IMG/VR virus record: IMGVR_UViG_3300024346_006511 | Span: 1-64,000 of that record | Origin: a virus | Reading direction: 5' to 3' (one strand) | DNA length: 64,000 nucleotides | Part shown: piece after piece, positions 38,705-46,720 of the stretch | How the letters are laid out: the number at the start of each line of letters is the position of its first letter | Numbering within the stretch: the first letter of the stretch is position 1 | The notes under the pieces: model-generated | Seen by the model: only the letters and a program-made list of their open reading frames with translations | What the model was told of the DNA's origin: nothing | Databases searched by the model: none | Program-made: the position numbers and the translations under genes

Positions 38705-39811
38705 CTACATATATCTAATAATATTATCATCTTTACTCATTTTTTTTTCAGTACCATCACTGTAGAGAACTCTATGGATGGATGGTCCTTTTTGAAGTAT
38801 TTTAACCGGATAAGGTTCTTCATCGTAATGTTCTCCTTCATTGCCGTTCTGACCAATAATGTTCATTCTCCTTTCTTCATCTTCGTCGTAGTCGTCTAAA
38901 GGATCTTTATCCTCTTCTGTTGGCGGATAGTCCTCTTCTTCTAATTCATCCCAAGGATCATCTTCAAATAACTCATCTTCAAATTCATTATATAAGTTCT
39001 TTCTATTAGCTTGATCGAATGCAAAATTAGCTGCTACTACGAGTGAAATTGCTAATGGATCGAATACAAAGATGATTATAAGTAATAAAATGTTAATTAT
39101 CTTATCCATAGGAGTACCGGTAAGTCCGGAAAGGTACTGTAAGGGACCTAATTCTCCTGCTGTATCAGCATTGTTTTCTAATTGAAGTATTTCTAATTGA
39201 AACTTCTGTAGGCTATCAGCAGCCACCACTCTCTGTGTATTAACAGCTTTCCGATTATCTTCTTCGACTTTAATCCTAGTCTGTGCCAAGCGTAGTTCAG
39301 CAGTGGAAACTGTGGATCTAACACCGCCCACAGCCGATGTGTCCCGTACTTGGATTGAGGTTGCCTTAGCACCACTGAGAGTACTAATGTTGTTAGAAAT
39401 TCTTTGAAGTTCTTCATCATATCTTAAAACATCGTCTTTATAAAATTTAGCTTTACTTTCTAAGAAAGATATCTCATTTTCCTGTACTTTAAGTTTTTGA
39501 TAAGTTTCTTGGTATGCTGCACTTAAGAATCCATAAATACCCATACTAGTGATAATAACTAGAATTGTGGCAGCAATCGTTAGATAGGTTCTAAGGTACT
39601 TATTAATAGTAGACCAGTATTGATATAGAAGTGAAGCTATAACTAGCTTAGAGACTTCTAAAGAACCAGCCATAATAATCACTTCAAAGCTTGCCCCAGC
39701 AAATAACTTGCTTAACCCACTCACCGAATAAAATGCGGCAGATGCAGATACGGACAATGCTGAAAGAGCAATTATCGATGGAAAGAAATTACGTTTGATT
39801 CTGTTTATCAT
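38705..39811 (-). CDS. Large membrane protein with coiled coil
   Basis: A 368-residue protein: hydrophobic segments at ~10-30, ~40-62, ~70-97 and ~235-260, with a periplasmic or cytoplasmic coiled coil between (QKLKVQENEISFLESKAKF, residues ~105-215) and a long acidic tail (FEDELFEDDPWDELEEEDYP). It resembles no enzyme. It is in the same cluster as the spanin-like and endolysin genes, so envelope or lysis control is possible; a late-made membrane scaffold is another option. Confidence 0.7.
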   Translation of the reverse strand: MINRIKRNFFPSIIALSALSVSASAAFYSVSGLSKLFAGASFEVIIMAGSLEVSKLVIASLLYQYWSTINKYLRTYLTIAATILVIITSMGIYGFLSAAYQETYQKLKVQENEISFLESKAKFYKDDVLRYDEELQRISNNISTLSGAKATSIQVRDTSAVGGVRSTVSTAELRLAQTRIKVEEDNRKAVNTQRVVAADSLQKFQLEILQLENNADTAGELGPLQYLSGLTGTPMDKIINILLLIIIFVFDPLAISLVVAANFAFDQANRKNLYNEFEDELFEDDPWDELEEEDYPPTEEDKDPLDDYDEDEERRMNIIGQNGNEGEHYDEEPYPVKILQKGPSIHRVLYSDGTEKKMSKDDNIIRYM

Positions 39812-40236
39812 TGTACTAGCAATAAAAGAGTTGCTACTGCTCCCACAGTAGTTCCTATCTTATAAATAGTTGATTGTCTCTTTTGTCGTTTAAGAGCCAC
39901 TTCAAAATCTTTAGTTAATGAAGATTGAGTTTCGTATTTTTTATTTAATTCCCTAATTACAGACTCTAAATTAGTGTTTTGTAGTTTAATATTAGTAACT
40001 AATTGGTTCTGAATTAGAAGTTTACTATTAGTTTCTGATAGAATAGATTGCATGGTCTGCATTTCAGTAGATAGACCATCGAATTGTATTAAGTCTTTTA
40101 TAACTAACTTAGCTATAGGCTTAGTTAATTGAATCTTTGTACTGTCTATAGCGTTCTGTGAAAAAGTGTTGAAGCTCATCATCGACAAGATTGTCAACAG
40201 CATCAAGTTTTTGTTTAGTCTCTCTTTTAATAACAT
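39808..40236 (-). CDS. Exported coiled-coil protein with C-terminal helix (spanin-like)
   Basis: A 142-residue protein. A signal peptide (LMLLTILSMMSFNTFSQ, residues ~11-27) is followed by a coiled coil (STEMQTMQSILSETNSKLL, ~55-110) and a C-terminal hydrophobic helix (IYKIGTTVGAVATLLLLV). That is the topology of a unimolecular spanin except that no lipobox Cys is present. The first 116 bp overlap the end of the next spanin-like gene in another frame. Membrane fusion during lysis is inferred from position. Confidence 0.65.
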   Translation of the reverse strand: MLLKERLNKNLMLLTILSMMSFNTFSQNAIDSTKIQLTKPIAKLVIKDLIQFDGLSTEMQTMQSILSETNSKLLIQNQLVTNIKLQNTNLESVIRELNKKYETQSSLTKDFEVALKRQKRQSTIYKIGTTVGAVATLLLLVQ

Positions 40237-40492
40237 AAATTCTTGAATTTAATTTTTTAATTTTACTATCGTATTCACCTATCTTAAGATTAAGAGAGTC
40301 AGCTTCTAATTTTAATCCTGAGTTCTCTACTCTGATAGAGTCTATTTTTCTCTCTAAGAGCTCAATTTTAAGCTCATAGGATTTAACGTCTACTTCTATT
40401 TTAGGTTGTCCCCATACCATCCATGCTACAAATCCTCCTAGGATAGCAAACAATAGGTAACCTTGTAAACCTTGTGGTCGTTGTACATTCAT
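40121..40492 (-). CDS. i-spanin-like protein (Rz type)
   Basis: A 123-residue protein with one N-terminal membrane helix (YLLFAILGGFVAWMVWG, ~12-28) and a long coiled coil (DVKSYELKIELLERKIDS to the end, through YVIKRETKQKLDAVDN). This is the inner-membrane spanin shape. It precedes the endolysin-holin genes, fitting a lysis set. The start codon is 3 bp after a -7 box, so the mRNA is leaderless. Confidence 0.7.
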   Translation of the reverse strand: MNVQRPQGLQGYLLFAILGGFVAWMVWGQPKIEVDVKSYELKIELLERKIDSIRVENSGLKLEADSLNLKIGEYDSKIKKLNSRIYVIKRETKQKLDAVDNLVDDELQHFFTERYRQYKDSIN

Positions 40493-40494
40493 AA

Positions 40495-40527
40495 CTACAA
40501 TATATGAAATTTAATTTAAACTAGCAA
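40495..40527 (-). promoter_or_regulatory. Promoter, TATATTGTAG type, for the spanin genes
   Basis: TTG at 40527-40525, 20 bp, TATATTGTAG at 40504-40495. The same TATATTGTAG box is used at 53866 and 54058. The gene start at 40492 is adjacent. Confidence 0.75.
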
Positions 40528-40530
40528 CTA

Positions 40531-41139
40531 TTAGACGATATCTTTCGATTCTAATAAGGTATAAGTAAATGAGTTTCCCCATATGTTCTTAGCTTCATGA
40601 CAGATTTCCATAAATTCTTTGAAATCAGAATTAGCTGCGATTACTTGACACCCTGCAGACCATTTGTCTACTCTAATAGATTTACCGCCTTCTTTGGCAG
40701 TAGCTCTATGAATGTTAATTCCGTAGATACCTTCCTTAACATTCTCTTCAATTAGGTCGTACTCATTATCTTTGTCACCATCTCTATATACTTTCAATGG
40801 TTTCTTCTGACCTAATGCTTCATACTTACCTGCGTGTAATCTAATCTTATGTGAACCTCTATACTGTCCAGGTTTAAGAATAGCTACTCCATCAGGGTTA
40901 AGTAAGTTTTCTGCCCAATGTGTTCCTGGGTCAGTAGTTGCTTCGTAGCATTTAAATTGCCAGTTGCCGTCAAAATCAACAAACGATAAAGTTACATGAT
41001 CGTCAAATCTATTTGTAATTCTATTATTAGTTGAAGAGTTTCTTACTCCTACGATATTTACATCGTACCCTTTTGCAGATTCAAACCAAACGTATCCTTT
41101 TGATCTAACTGCGTGTTTTATTTGTTCTAATGTATACAT
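40531..41139 (-). CDS. Endolysin-like, YkuD-type peptidoglycan enzyme
   Basis: A 202-residue protein. The active region is GINIHRATAKEGGKSIRVD followed by KWSAGCQVIA (residues ~142-172), the HxxxxxxxxxxxSxGC pattern of YkuD/L,D-transpeptidase-type domains that in phages degrade peptidoglycan; Cys ~170 would be the nucleophile. The N-terminal part (YTLEQIKHAVRSKGYVWFES) may bind the wall. No signal peptide, so it needs a holin, and a membrane-protein gene follows 2 bp upstream. Confidence 0.75.
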   Translation of the reverse strand: MYTLEQIKHAVRSKGYVWFESAKGYDVNIVGVRNSSTNNRITNRFDDHVTLSFVDFDGNWQFKCYEATTDPGTHWAENLLNPDGVAILKPGQYRGSHKIRLHAGKYEALGQKKPLKVYRDGDKDNEYDLIEENVKEGIYGINIHRATAKEGGKSIRVDKWSAGCQVIAANSDFKEFMEICHEAKNIWGNSFTYTLLESKDIV

Positions 41140-41141
41140 AC

Positions 41142-41399
41142 TTATTTGTTTCTTTGCCCGAATGCTTTACCAGCTTCAGCAATACCGAAAGCACCTAATA
41201 CTACCCATACAAAGGAGTTATAGATAAATTCGTTTATTACTAGGTCTTTGCCTAGGTAACCAGTTAATAAATCAGCACATGCGAATAATACCATTATTAC
41301 GAATGCTGCGAAACCAACTACTGATTTCTCGTTGATGTCATTTTCATCTTTGAATATGTCTTTAAAAGCCATCCATTTACGTTTTAAATTTTTAAACAT
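41142..41399 (-). CDS. Holin-like membrane protein
   Basis: About 85 residues from the ATG at 41399 (MFKNLKRKWMAFKD); the frame extends upstream but the extra residues are not start-like. A basic/acidic N-terminus (DIFKDENDINEKSVVG) is followed by two hydrophobic helices (GFAAFVIMVLFACADLLTGYL and NSFVWVVLGAFGIAEAG). Its position directly before the endolysin gene supports a holin role; the sequence alone does not prove it. Confidence 0.65.
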   Translation of the reverse strand: MFKNLKRKWMAFKDIFKDENDINEKSVVGFAAFVIMVLFACADLLTGYLGKDLVINEFIYNSFVWVVLGAFGIAEAGKAFGQRNK

Positions 41400-41442
41400 A
41401 AAATAACAATTTAAGTGAAACGTTCTTTGATATAAATAGTAG

Positions 41443-42966
41443 TTAGAATTGGAATCGTGATCCAACAGTTATAGCATAAGATAGCGGAATACCTGGTCTA
41501 GTGTTACCAATTACTGTTCCTCCTATGTTTGCATTAAATCTCTGAGATAGTTTGAAGTCAAAATTACTACCTATAATATATGTACCGTATTCGGTCCAAG
41601 TTACTGATTTAGCTTTAACAGAATAAGTCATTGGAGAATGAGAATAAGCTAACATAGGTGAGATTACTACTCTATTCTTTACATTGAATGGCTTAGTAGC
41701 AAATCCAGTAAGAGACATAGTAGCTATTTTTTCTCCTCCATCTAAAAATACTCCCATGCTAGTAAGAGCAAATCCTCCTACGAATCCTTTCCAACGGTTT
41801 TCTTTTTGTCCTAAATAGACATTACTTATACCTGCTGTAACGACATGAGTAGAGTACATTTTCATATATCCAGCTGAAATCGATTGGACCATCATTATAG
41901 ATCCTTTATCCATGTAGCTTCCTAGTTTGTCTTGACCTCCTGTAAAAGGATTATTTATCATAACATCTACTTCTTTATCATAATTGAAGTATACGGTGCT
42001 CTGTGATAAGTTTAAACTAAATTGTTTAAGGTTAGACCATACCATTGCGTTAGCTGAGTATGTTTCTACTCCAGTTAAAGAAGATTGTGAGTATCCAAAT
42101 GAAGCTGCTTGTTGTAGCACACCATCCATCATTTGCATAGTAACTAAATTAGCAGTAACGATTGGCGGAGCTAGAGTCTGTTCTTCTTCCTTCTCTTCTT
42201 CTTCCTCTTTTTCTTTTTTCTTTTCTTCTTCTACTTCTTCTTCTTCTTTATCTTTCTCTTCAGATTTTTCATCAGACTTTTCATCCTTGCTTTCTTCATT
42301 TTTTGAATCGTCTTTATTTTCTTCGCTTTCACCACCCGTATCACTTCCTTCTTCTCCTGACGAATCACCATCGCTGCTATCTCCATTCCCAGAAGAGCTA
42401 TCCGAATCTGATGAACCACTGTCATCACCCGAGCTACTAGACCCACCTGAATCGTCACTCCCTCCTGAGCCGCTATTGCCTGAAGAGTCTCCTCCTCCAG
42501 AGTTATTTCCGCTGGAATTGCTTCCACTACTTCCTGAATTGCTTGATCCAGAAGAACTTCCTGTTCCTCCAGTTGATCCTGTATTTCCTGTGCTTCCATT
42601 TCCTGTGTTAGTATTATTAGTTGCTCCAGATGTGGCATTGTTAGCTGCATTTGTAGCATTACTGGTTGCCTGATTTGTTGTTTGTTGAGTTGTTTGAGAA
42701 TTAGCATTTCCAGAGGAACATGGTGACAATGCTTGATACCATGAATATGTTTCTTCTAGCCATGCTTGTAAAGTACCGTTAGTAAATTCAGTAGAAGTAA
42801 ATACTCTAGATTTATTATAATAAGCTACTACTGTTTGTCCTCCTATTTGAACAGAAAACACTTTTACCTCTCCGGTACATCTATCAGTATAGGTTTGAAC
42901 GAGGGCCTGACTATGACCCTCGAACATTCCCATCGCAGCAATTACTATGAATAGTAACCTTCTCAT
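41443..42966 (-). CDS. Outer-membrane beta-barrel protein with long low-complexity arm
   Basis: A 507-residue exported protein. Signal peptide to about residue 19 (FIVIAAMGMFEGHSQA); a globular part with two Cys (TDRCTGEV, SPCSSGN, ~30 and ~80); a low-complexity arm of Gly/Ser/Asn then Asp/Glu/Lys (residues ~85-265); and a ~230-residue strand-rich C-terminal region ending GSRFQF, the aromatic-ended beta-signal for outer-membrane insertion. A surface receptor-blocking or adhesion role is possible. Codon periodicity and the antisense frames here come from the repetitive arm. Confidence 0.75.
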   Translation of the reverse strand: MRRLLFIVIAAMGMFEGHSQALVQTYTDRCTGEVKVFSVQIGGQTVVAYYNKSRVFTSTEFTNGTLQAWLEETYSWYQALSPCSSGNANSQTTQQTTNQATSNATNAANNATSGATNNTNTGNGSTGNTGSTGGTGSSSGSSNSGSSGSNSSGNNSGGGDSSGNSGSGGSDDSGGSSSSGDDSGSSDSDSSSGNGDSSDGDSSGEEGSDTGGESEENKDDSKNEESKDEKSDEKSEEKDKEEEEVEEEKKKEKEEEEEKEEEQTLAPPIVTANLVTMQMMDGVLQQAASFGYSQSSLTGVETYSANAMVWSNLKQFSLNLSQSTVYFNYDKEVDVMINNPFTGGQDKLGSYMDKGSIMMVQSISAGYMKMYSTHVVTAGISNVYLGQKENRWKGFVGGFALTSMGVFLDGGEKIATMSLTGFATKPFNVKNRVVISPMLAYSHSPMTYSVKAKSVTWTEYGTYIIGSNFDFKLSQRFNANIGGTVIGNTRPGIPLSYAITVGSRFQF

Positions 42967-42971
42967 AACCC

Positions 42972-43688
42972 TTAGTGATCAAATATTTTCTTGCGTATCA
43001 TACGCTTCACTATTTTAGCAACTGCGGTCTCTAATGCTTTTCGAGTACTAATTCCAATTGATGAGGAATTAAACTGAACTTCATCTAAGTTTTGATCATT
43101 AAGGAGAGTTACCTCTCTAGTAGTTGTTGCGATTCCTAATCCGGAGCCTGTCATATATAGTCCGGTTTGTGCATCGACCATTTTGACTTGAAGTCCAAGT
43201 CTGGTCACAAGAGTATTTTTTACTCCATCTTTGAGATTAATAGTTTCATCTTCAGATATAGAAAAATCATATACCTCTACATAAGCAAAATATGCTGCAA
43301 GAGTTATCTTTCCTCTAATCTCAATCTCATTAGCAGTAAACCCTTTCTGGGAAGCTTTGAATTGTACTATCATTCTTTCTTTGATAGCATCTTTAGTTTC
43401 AACAAATTCAAATCTGAATGTTTCATCTAAGAAAGCAACAGTTATATTTGTTAAACCTAGTCCAACTCTATAGTCTCCTAGTTCAGGATACTGTATTAAT
43501 ATGTCATCTGTAATACCTACGTTGAGTAGAGCTACTGGTACTGGATCACCAAAGTATTCTGGTATCGAAAATAACGAGGCTTGTCTTTCGAATTCCGCCT
43601 GATAATCCTCAGTAGTTGTCTTTCCTACGACTTGTCCATTTATAAATCCTGTACTTAGTAATAGTACAAGAAATATCTTTTTAACCAA
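42972..43688 (-). CDS. CsgG-like outer-membrane secretion component
   Basis: A 238-residue exported protein. Signal peptide (KIFLVLLLSTGFINGQ, ~3-18), then an alpha/beta region resembling CsgG: GDYRVGLGLTNITVAFLDET (~70), KDAIKERMIVQFKAS, and the late ISTRKALETAVAKIVKRM (~212-229). CsgG forms the curli export pore, and CsgG-like genes have been found on marine phages. No lipobox Cys at the usual place, so it may not be anchored as a lipoprotein. Confidence 0.65.
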   Translation of the reverse strand: MVKKIFLVLLLSTGFINGQVVGKTTTEDYQAEFERQASLFSIPEYFGDPVPVALLNVGITDDILIQYPELGDYRVGLGLTNITVAFLDETFRFEFVETKDAIKERMIVQFKASQKGFTANEIEIRGKITLAAYFAYVEVYDFSISEDETINLKDGVKNTLVTRLGLQVKMVDAQTGLYMTGSGLGIATTTREVTLLNDQNLDEVQFNSSSIGISTRKALETAVAKIVKRMIRKKIFDH

Positions 43689-43905
43689 GTGTATCGAAGA
43701 CCCCGAACGTAGCGTTTTCGAATGAACTAGGATTGGTTATTAAGTTAAATACCAAAAAAGTCCATCCTACAACGAATAGTAGAAATAAGCTACTTACCCA
43801 TAGTAGCAAAAAAGTTTGCCAAATTTTCCATAATAAAGTTGGCTGCTCAAAGATTTCTTCATATATTGTAATGAAGGGATGTGCGAAAAAGTTAATTACA
43901 TTCAT
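43681..43905 (-). CDS. Small membrane protein
   Basis: A 74-residue protein with one or two hydrophobic segments (ITIYEEIFEQPTLLWKIWQT, then FLLLWVSSLFLLFVVGWTFLV). It overlaps the start of the CsgG-like gene by 8 bp and so belongs to the export operon. It could be an inner-membrane partner. No family recognised. Confidence 0.6.
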   Translation of the reverse strand: MNVINFFAHPFITIYEEIFEQPTLLWKIWQTFLLLWVSSLFLLFVVGWTFLVFNLITNPSSFENATFGVFDTLG

Positions 43906-43924
43906 AGTTTTTAATTTTTAAAGG

Positions 43925-44185
43925 TTACCACTCGTACTTTTCTTGTTTTACGGGAGCCTGAGGTTTTGCGACAATCTCAGGTTCCTTTTTTTGTATAACT
44001 ACGATAGTATCTTTGCTGCTTAATTTTATTGGTTCAGATACTACCTCTTGTTTTACATCGTCGTCTCCTCCGATGAATTTTTCCATATTAGCAATAAAAA
44101 GTCCACCTGCAGTAGTAATAGCTAAGGTTACGACCCCTATTATTGCTTTTTTTATTTCTCCAAATGTGCTGCTTTTATCTGCCAT
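43925..44185 (-). CDS. Small anchored protein
   Basis: An 86-residue protein: acidic/basic start (ADKSSTFGEIKKAI), one membrane helix (IGVVTLAITTAGGLFIANM, ~15-33), and a periplasmic Lys/Glu/Pro-rich tail (KKEPEIVAKPQAPVKQEKYE). Its end is disordered. A single-pass inner-membrane protein of unknown role in the export cassette. Confidence 0.6.
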   Translation of the reverse strand: MADKSSTFGEIKKAIIGVVTLAITTAGGLFIANMEKFIGGDDDVKQEVVSEPIKLSSKDTIVVIQKKEPEIVAKPQAPVKQEKYEW

Positions 44186-44187
44186 AG

Positions 44188-44562
44188 TTAGTTTATCATT
44201 GAAAAGGATTCTATTCCTAATACATTATTATATTCATCTGTAATATGAACTTGATATGAACTTGTTTCAAGTGCTGTAGTATAGATGTTAAGTAAGTTAT
44301 CACCAGCTTCAGCAGTAATCTTATCTTGAGATACTACTCTTCCTGCTATATTGATAATCTTTATTTTATAGGTTCCGTCTACATCAAACTTAGCATTGAT
44401 TGCAACTTTGTTAGTTACAATAGCGCTTTCTAGTTTTAGTCCAATTGGATCTAATATTTGTAATGCTTCCGGAATTTCAGCAAATGGTGCTTCAAATTCT
44501 AATTCGTCTTTAGCACATCCTAATAGGACAAGTAATGCTAGTAATGTTGTTATTTTTTTCAT
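44188..44562 (-). CDS. Lipoprotein with a type IX sorting-domain-like fold
   Basis: A 124-residue protein. The lipobox is LLVLLGCAKDE (Cys at ~16). The rest (residues ~38-124) follows the strand order of the type IX secretion C-terminal domain: LDPIGLKLESAIVTN, GTYKIKIINIAGRVVSQDK (compare the usual IYNxxGxxV), NIYTTALETSSYQVHI, and ITDEYNNVLGIE. That domain is specific to Bacteroidota. Whether this lipoprotein is exported by, blocks or just resembles the system is unknown. Confidence 0.65.
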   Translation of the reverse strand: MKKITTLLALLVLLGCAKDELEFEAPFAEIPEALQILDPIGLKLESAIVTNKVAINAKFDVDGTYKIKIINIAGRVVSQDKITAEAGDNLLNIYTTALETSSYQVHITDEYNNVLGIESFSMIN

Positions 44563-44567
44563 ATTAT

Positions 44568-46253
44568 TTAGTATTGGAATTTAACTTTAGTTCCGTCTGC
44601 TTTAACTCCTTCTATGATTTTAAAGCTTATCAGTCCTGCTGTGTTTGTTATATTTTCGTTTGGTGTAAAGACTAACCTATAAGGTCTTCCTGTATTTACA
44701 GATATACCACCTGCATAATCTAATGAACCAAATGATACTACGTTACCTTTTACTGTACCGAAATTAGTCATATTAGATCCTGTATCAAATACTATATCAT
44801 CTAATGTTAGAATATTATTGTCGAATACAATTTTAAACTGAGATCCTACTAATCCAGCAGTATCTAAATTTACATCTACAATTACTTTACCGTCTACTAA
44901 AGATGAAGATAAATCGATAGTTTCTGTTTCTACTGATCTATTAGCAATAATAGAATAAGCTTGTGCATTTCTAGCTGAAGATGATTGAGCGTCAGATGAG
45001 TTAAAAGTAGGAACTGTTGAGTGAGAGAAATCTAAATCTCCTCGTAATCCATGTCCTATAGTAAATGTCTTATTATTATCTGTAGCAGTAAAAGTACGAG
45101 CACTCATAAATTCAGATATATCTCCGTACTTATCCATCAGTGATGAAAAGTTAAATGCTCCATTAGCTTTAGAACTAACATTAGCACTAGTTTCTACTCC
45201 ATTTACATGAGCAAGTAATTCATAAGAATCATCAAAGTTTACTACATTATCGTTAGTTACTTCTCCTAATATACCTTGTACTTCATGCTCCCAGTTAGCA
45301 GCTCCTCCTCCAGGTCCGTCAGTAGAACCTAATGAGAATTGAAATGCTTTATAAACATCTGTTACTGTCACTACATCATCTAACCAATCTGGTGTTCCGT
45401 TTACATAAGTATGTACCCATACTTCCTCGTCTAATGTTAATGTAGCAAGAGAAGTAGTTCCATTGGCATTGAAGTTACCTACAGCAAAAGGCTGCTCTCC
45501 TTCTTTAGGCTCTAATCCATCGTTAGTTCCATCACCATCATAATCTGCTTCCTCTACTTGACTTGCAAGATATATATTGTATGTGTAATCTGCCTTATAC
45601 TCTGTAGGTATATTTAGATTTAAAGTAATATCTCCTGCTCCAACTCCTCCAGGATCTAATCCTATTTGAGCGTTACTAGATTGTACTTCGTATGTTGTAT
45701 CTGTTCTATTATCTTTAAATTGAGTCCAGTTAATCTGAAAAGCTCCGCTATAATTCTGATAGTTAGTTCCTTGTCTATCTAGTATTTTAAACTTCATATG
45801 TAATACAGCATCATATAAATTGATATCTTCTGATGCTTGAATAGTATATCTATCAACTGAGAAGTCAGTATTTGAAGGGTACGAAGATGAACCAGCAGCT
45901 TCTGCTCCTCCGTTCCACCAAAGGAACTGCTCATATAGTTTAGATTGACTGTAGTCCATATCCTGGTTAAATTTATATCCATCCCAGTGAATTCTTGCTG
46001 ATTGTTCGTTTGTTAGCTTATTTAAAGGGTCTAATGTATGGCTAACATATTCAATTAGCTTATTGTTCCATTGAACATCAAACTGTAAAAATGTACCAGT
46101 TACTGATTGATCAGCAGCAGGAAATATTTCAAATTTAAGTTCAATTTCTTCACCGACATTTGCGTCAGCTCCGGAGTTCATACCAACTTTAAAGTCCTGT
46201 GCAAAGGAAATCATTGGTATTGTTAATAATAAAAATAATAGTTTTTTCATCAT
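44568..46253 (-). CDS. Secreted cohesin-like/dockerin-like protein
   Basis: A 561-residue exported protein. Signal peptide (KLLFLLLTIPMISFAQ, ~4-19). N-terminal region (~25-190) and C-terminal region (~440-560, GSQFKIVFDNNILTLDD, AGLISFKIIEG) look like cohesin-type beta sandwiches. Between them DYDGDGTNDGLEPKEG (Ca-binding) and GEVTNDNVVNFDDSYELLAH (~335) resemble dockerin repeats. If correct, the protein could self-assemble in chains. It overlaps the 46250 gene start by 4 bp. Function not known. Confidence 0.65.
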   Translation of the reverse strand: MMKKLLFLLLTIPMISFAQDFKVGMNSGADANVGEEIELKFEIFPAADQSVTGTFLQFDVQWNNKLIEYVSHTLDPLNKLTNEQSARIHWDGYKFNQDMDYSQSKLYEQFLWWNGGAEAAGSSSYPSNTDFSVDRYTIQASEDINLYDAVLHMKFKILDRQGTNYQNYSGAFQINWTQFKDNRTDTTYEVQSSNAQIGLDPGGVGAGDITLNLNIPTEYKADYTYNIYLASQVEEADYDGDGTNDGLEPKEGEQPFAVGNFNANGTTSLATLTLDEEVWVHTYVNGTPDWLDDVVTVTDVYKAFQFSLGSTDGPGGGAANWEHEVQGILGEVTNDNVVNFDDSYELLAHVNGVETSANVSSKANGAFNFSSLMDKYGDISEFMSARTFTATDNNKTFTIGHGLRGDLDFSHSTVPTFNSSDAQSSSARNAQAYSIIANRSVETETIDLSSSLVDGKVIVDVNLDTAGLVGSQFKIVFDNNILTLDDIVFDTGSNMTNFGTVKGNVVSFGSLDYAGGISVNTGRPYRLVFTPNENITNTAGLISFKIIEGVKADGTKVKFQY

Positions 46254-46720
46254 AATTTTAGTTTACGTATTAAATCTTCACAGAGTTTTTTTATTGCTGT
46301 CGAGACGTTAGCCTGTGAAAACTTACCTCCCTTATCAATTATTAATGTAGCTGTAGAAATAGATTTCGCTGTTCCTTTAGCCACTGCTTTTTTCTTCTTT
46401 TTACCGTCTATATAATATACGCCTCTGGCGATTATCTGATAGACATCGATATTTTTTCCGTAGGCTCCTAATTGTAAGCTGCTCTGCTGAACATCAAAGT
46501 ATAGTAGCTCTACTTCCAGTAAATTATTTGAGTTTGGGTTTAGGTCATACCCGTAGTCTTGGATGACTTCTTCTAGTACATTCTTGACACCAAATGCCAA
46601 GTCTCTGTTACCAGATAGGTTACCTAATTGGATATTATTACGTACATCACCTATTTTTATCTCTTGTCCAAAGATGGAGAAACTGAATAGGAGACCTAAT
46701 AAAAATAATAGTAGTCTCAT
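46250..46720 (-). CDS. Exported CsgG-accessory/YajG-like protein
   Basis: About 156 residues from the ATG at 46720, whose signal peptide is LLLFLLGLLFSFSIFGQ. The frame continues upstream but without a credible start. The mature part (GVKNVLEEVIQDYGYDLNP, GYYIDGKKKK-like loop, and GKFSQANVSTAIKKLCEDLI at the end) is shaped like YajG/LptE-type or CsgG-family proteins that assist outer-membrane export. It heads the envelope cassette. Confidence 0.6.
   Translation of the reverse strand: MRLLLFLLGLLFSFSIFGQEIKIGDVRNNIQLGNLSGNRDLAFGVKNVLEEVIQDYGYDLNPNSNNLLEVELLYFDVQQSSLQLGAYGKNIDVYQIIARGVYYIDGKKKKKAVAKGTAKSISTATLIIDKGGKFSQANVSTAIKKLCEDLIRKLKL

Noticed and set aside
38650-38710. A promoter for the gene at 38431-38649
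   Set aside because: TATCTTTATA is present but no TTG lies 19-21 bp upstream.
41984-42673. A 229-residue plus-strand frame and other long frames opposite the beta-barrel gene
   Set aside because: They are mirror frames of the Gly/Ser/Asp/Glu-rich arm; composition is pure Ser/Pro/Phe repeats and there is no start context.
42231-42707. A second minus-strand frame of 158 residues within the beta-barrel gene
   Set aside because: It reads the low-complexity arm in another frame; residues are Gln/Glu/Val/Met repeats without start context.
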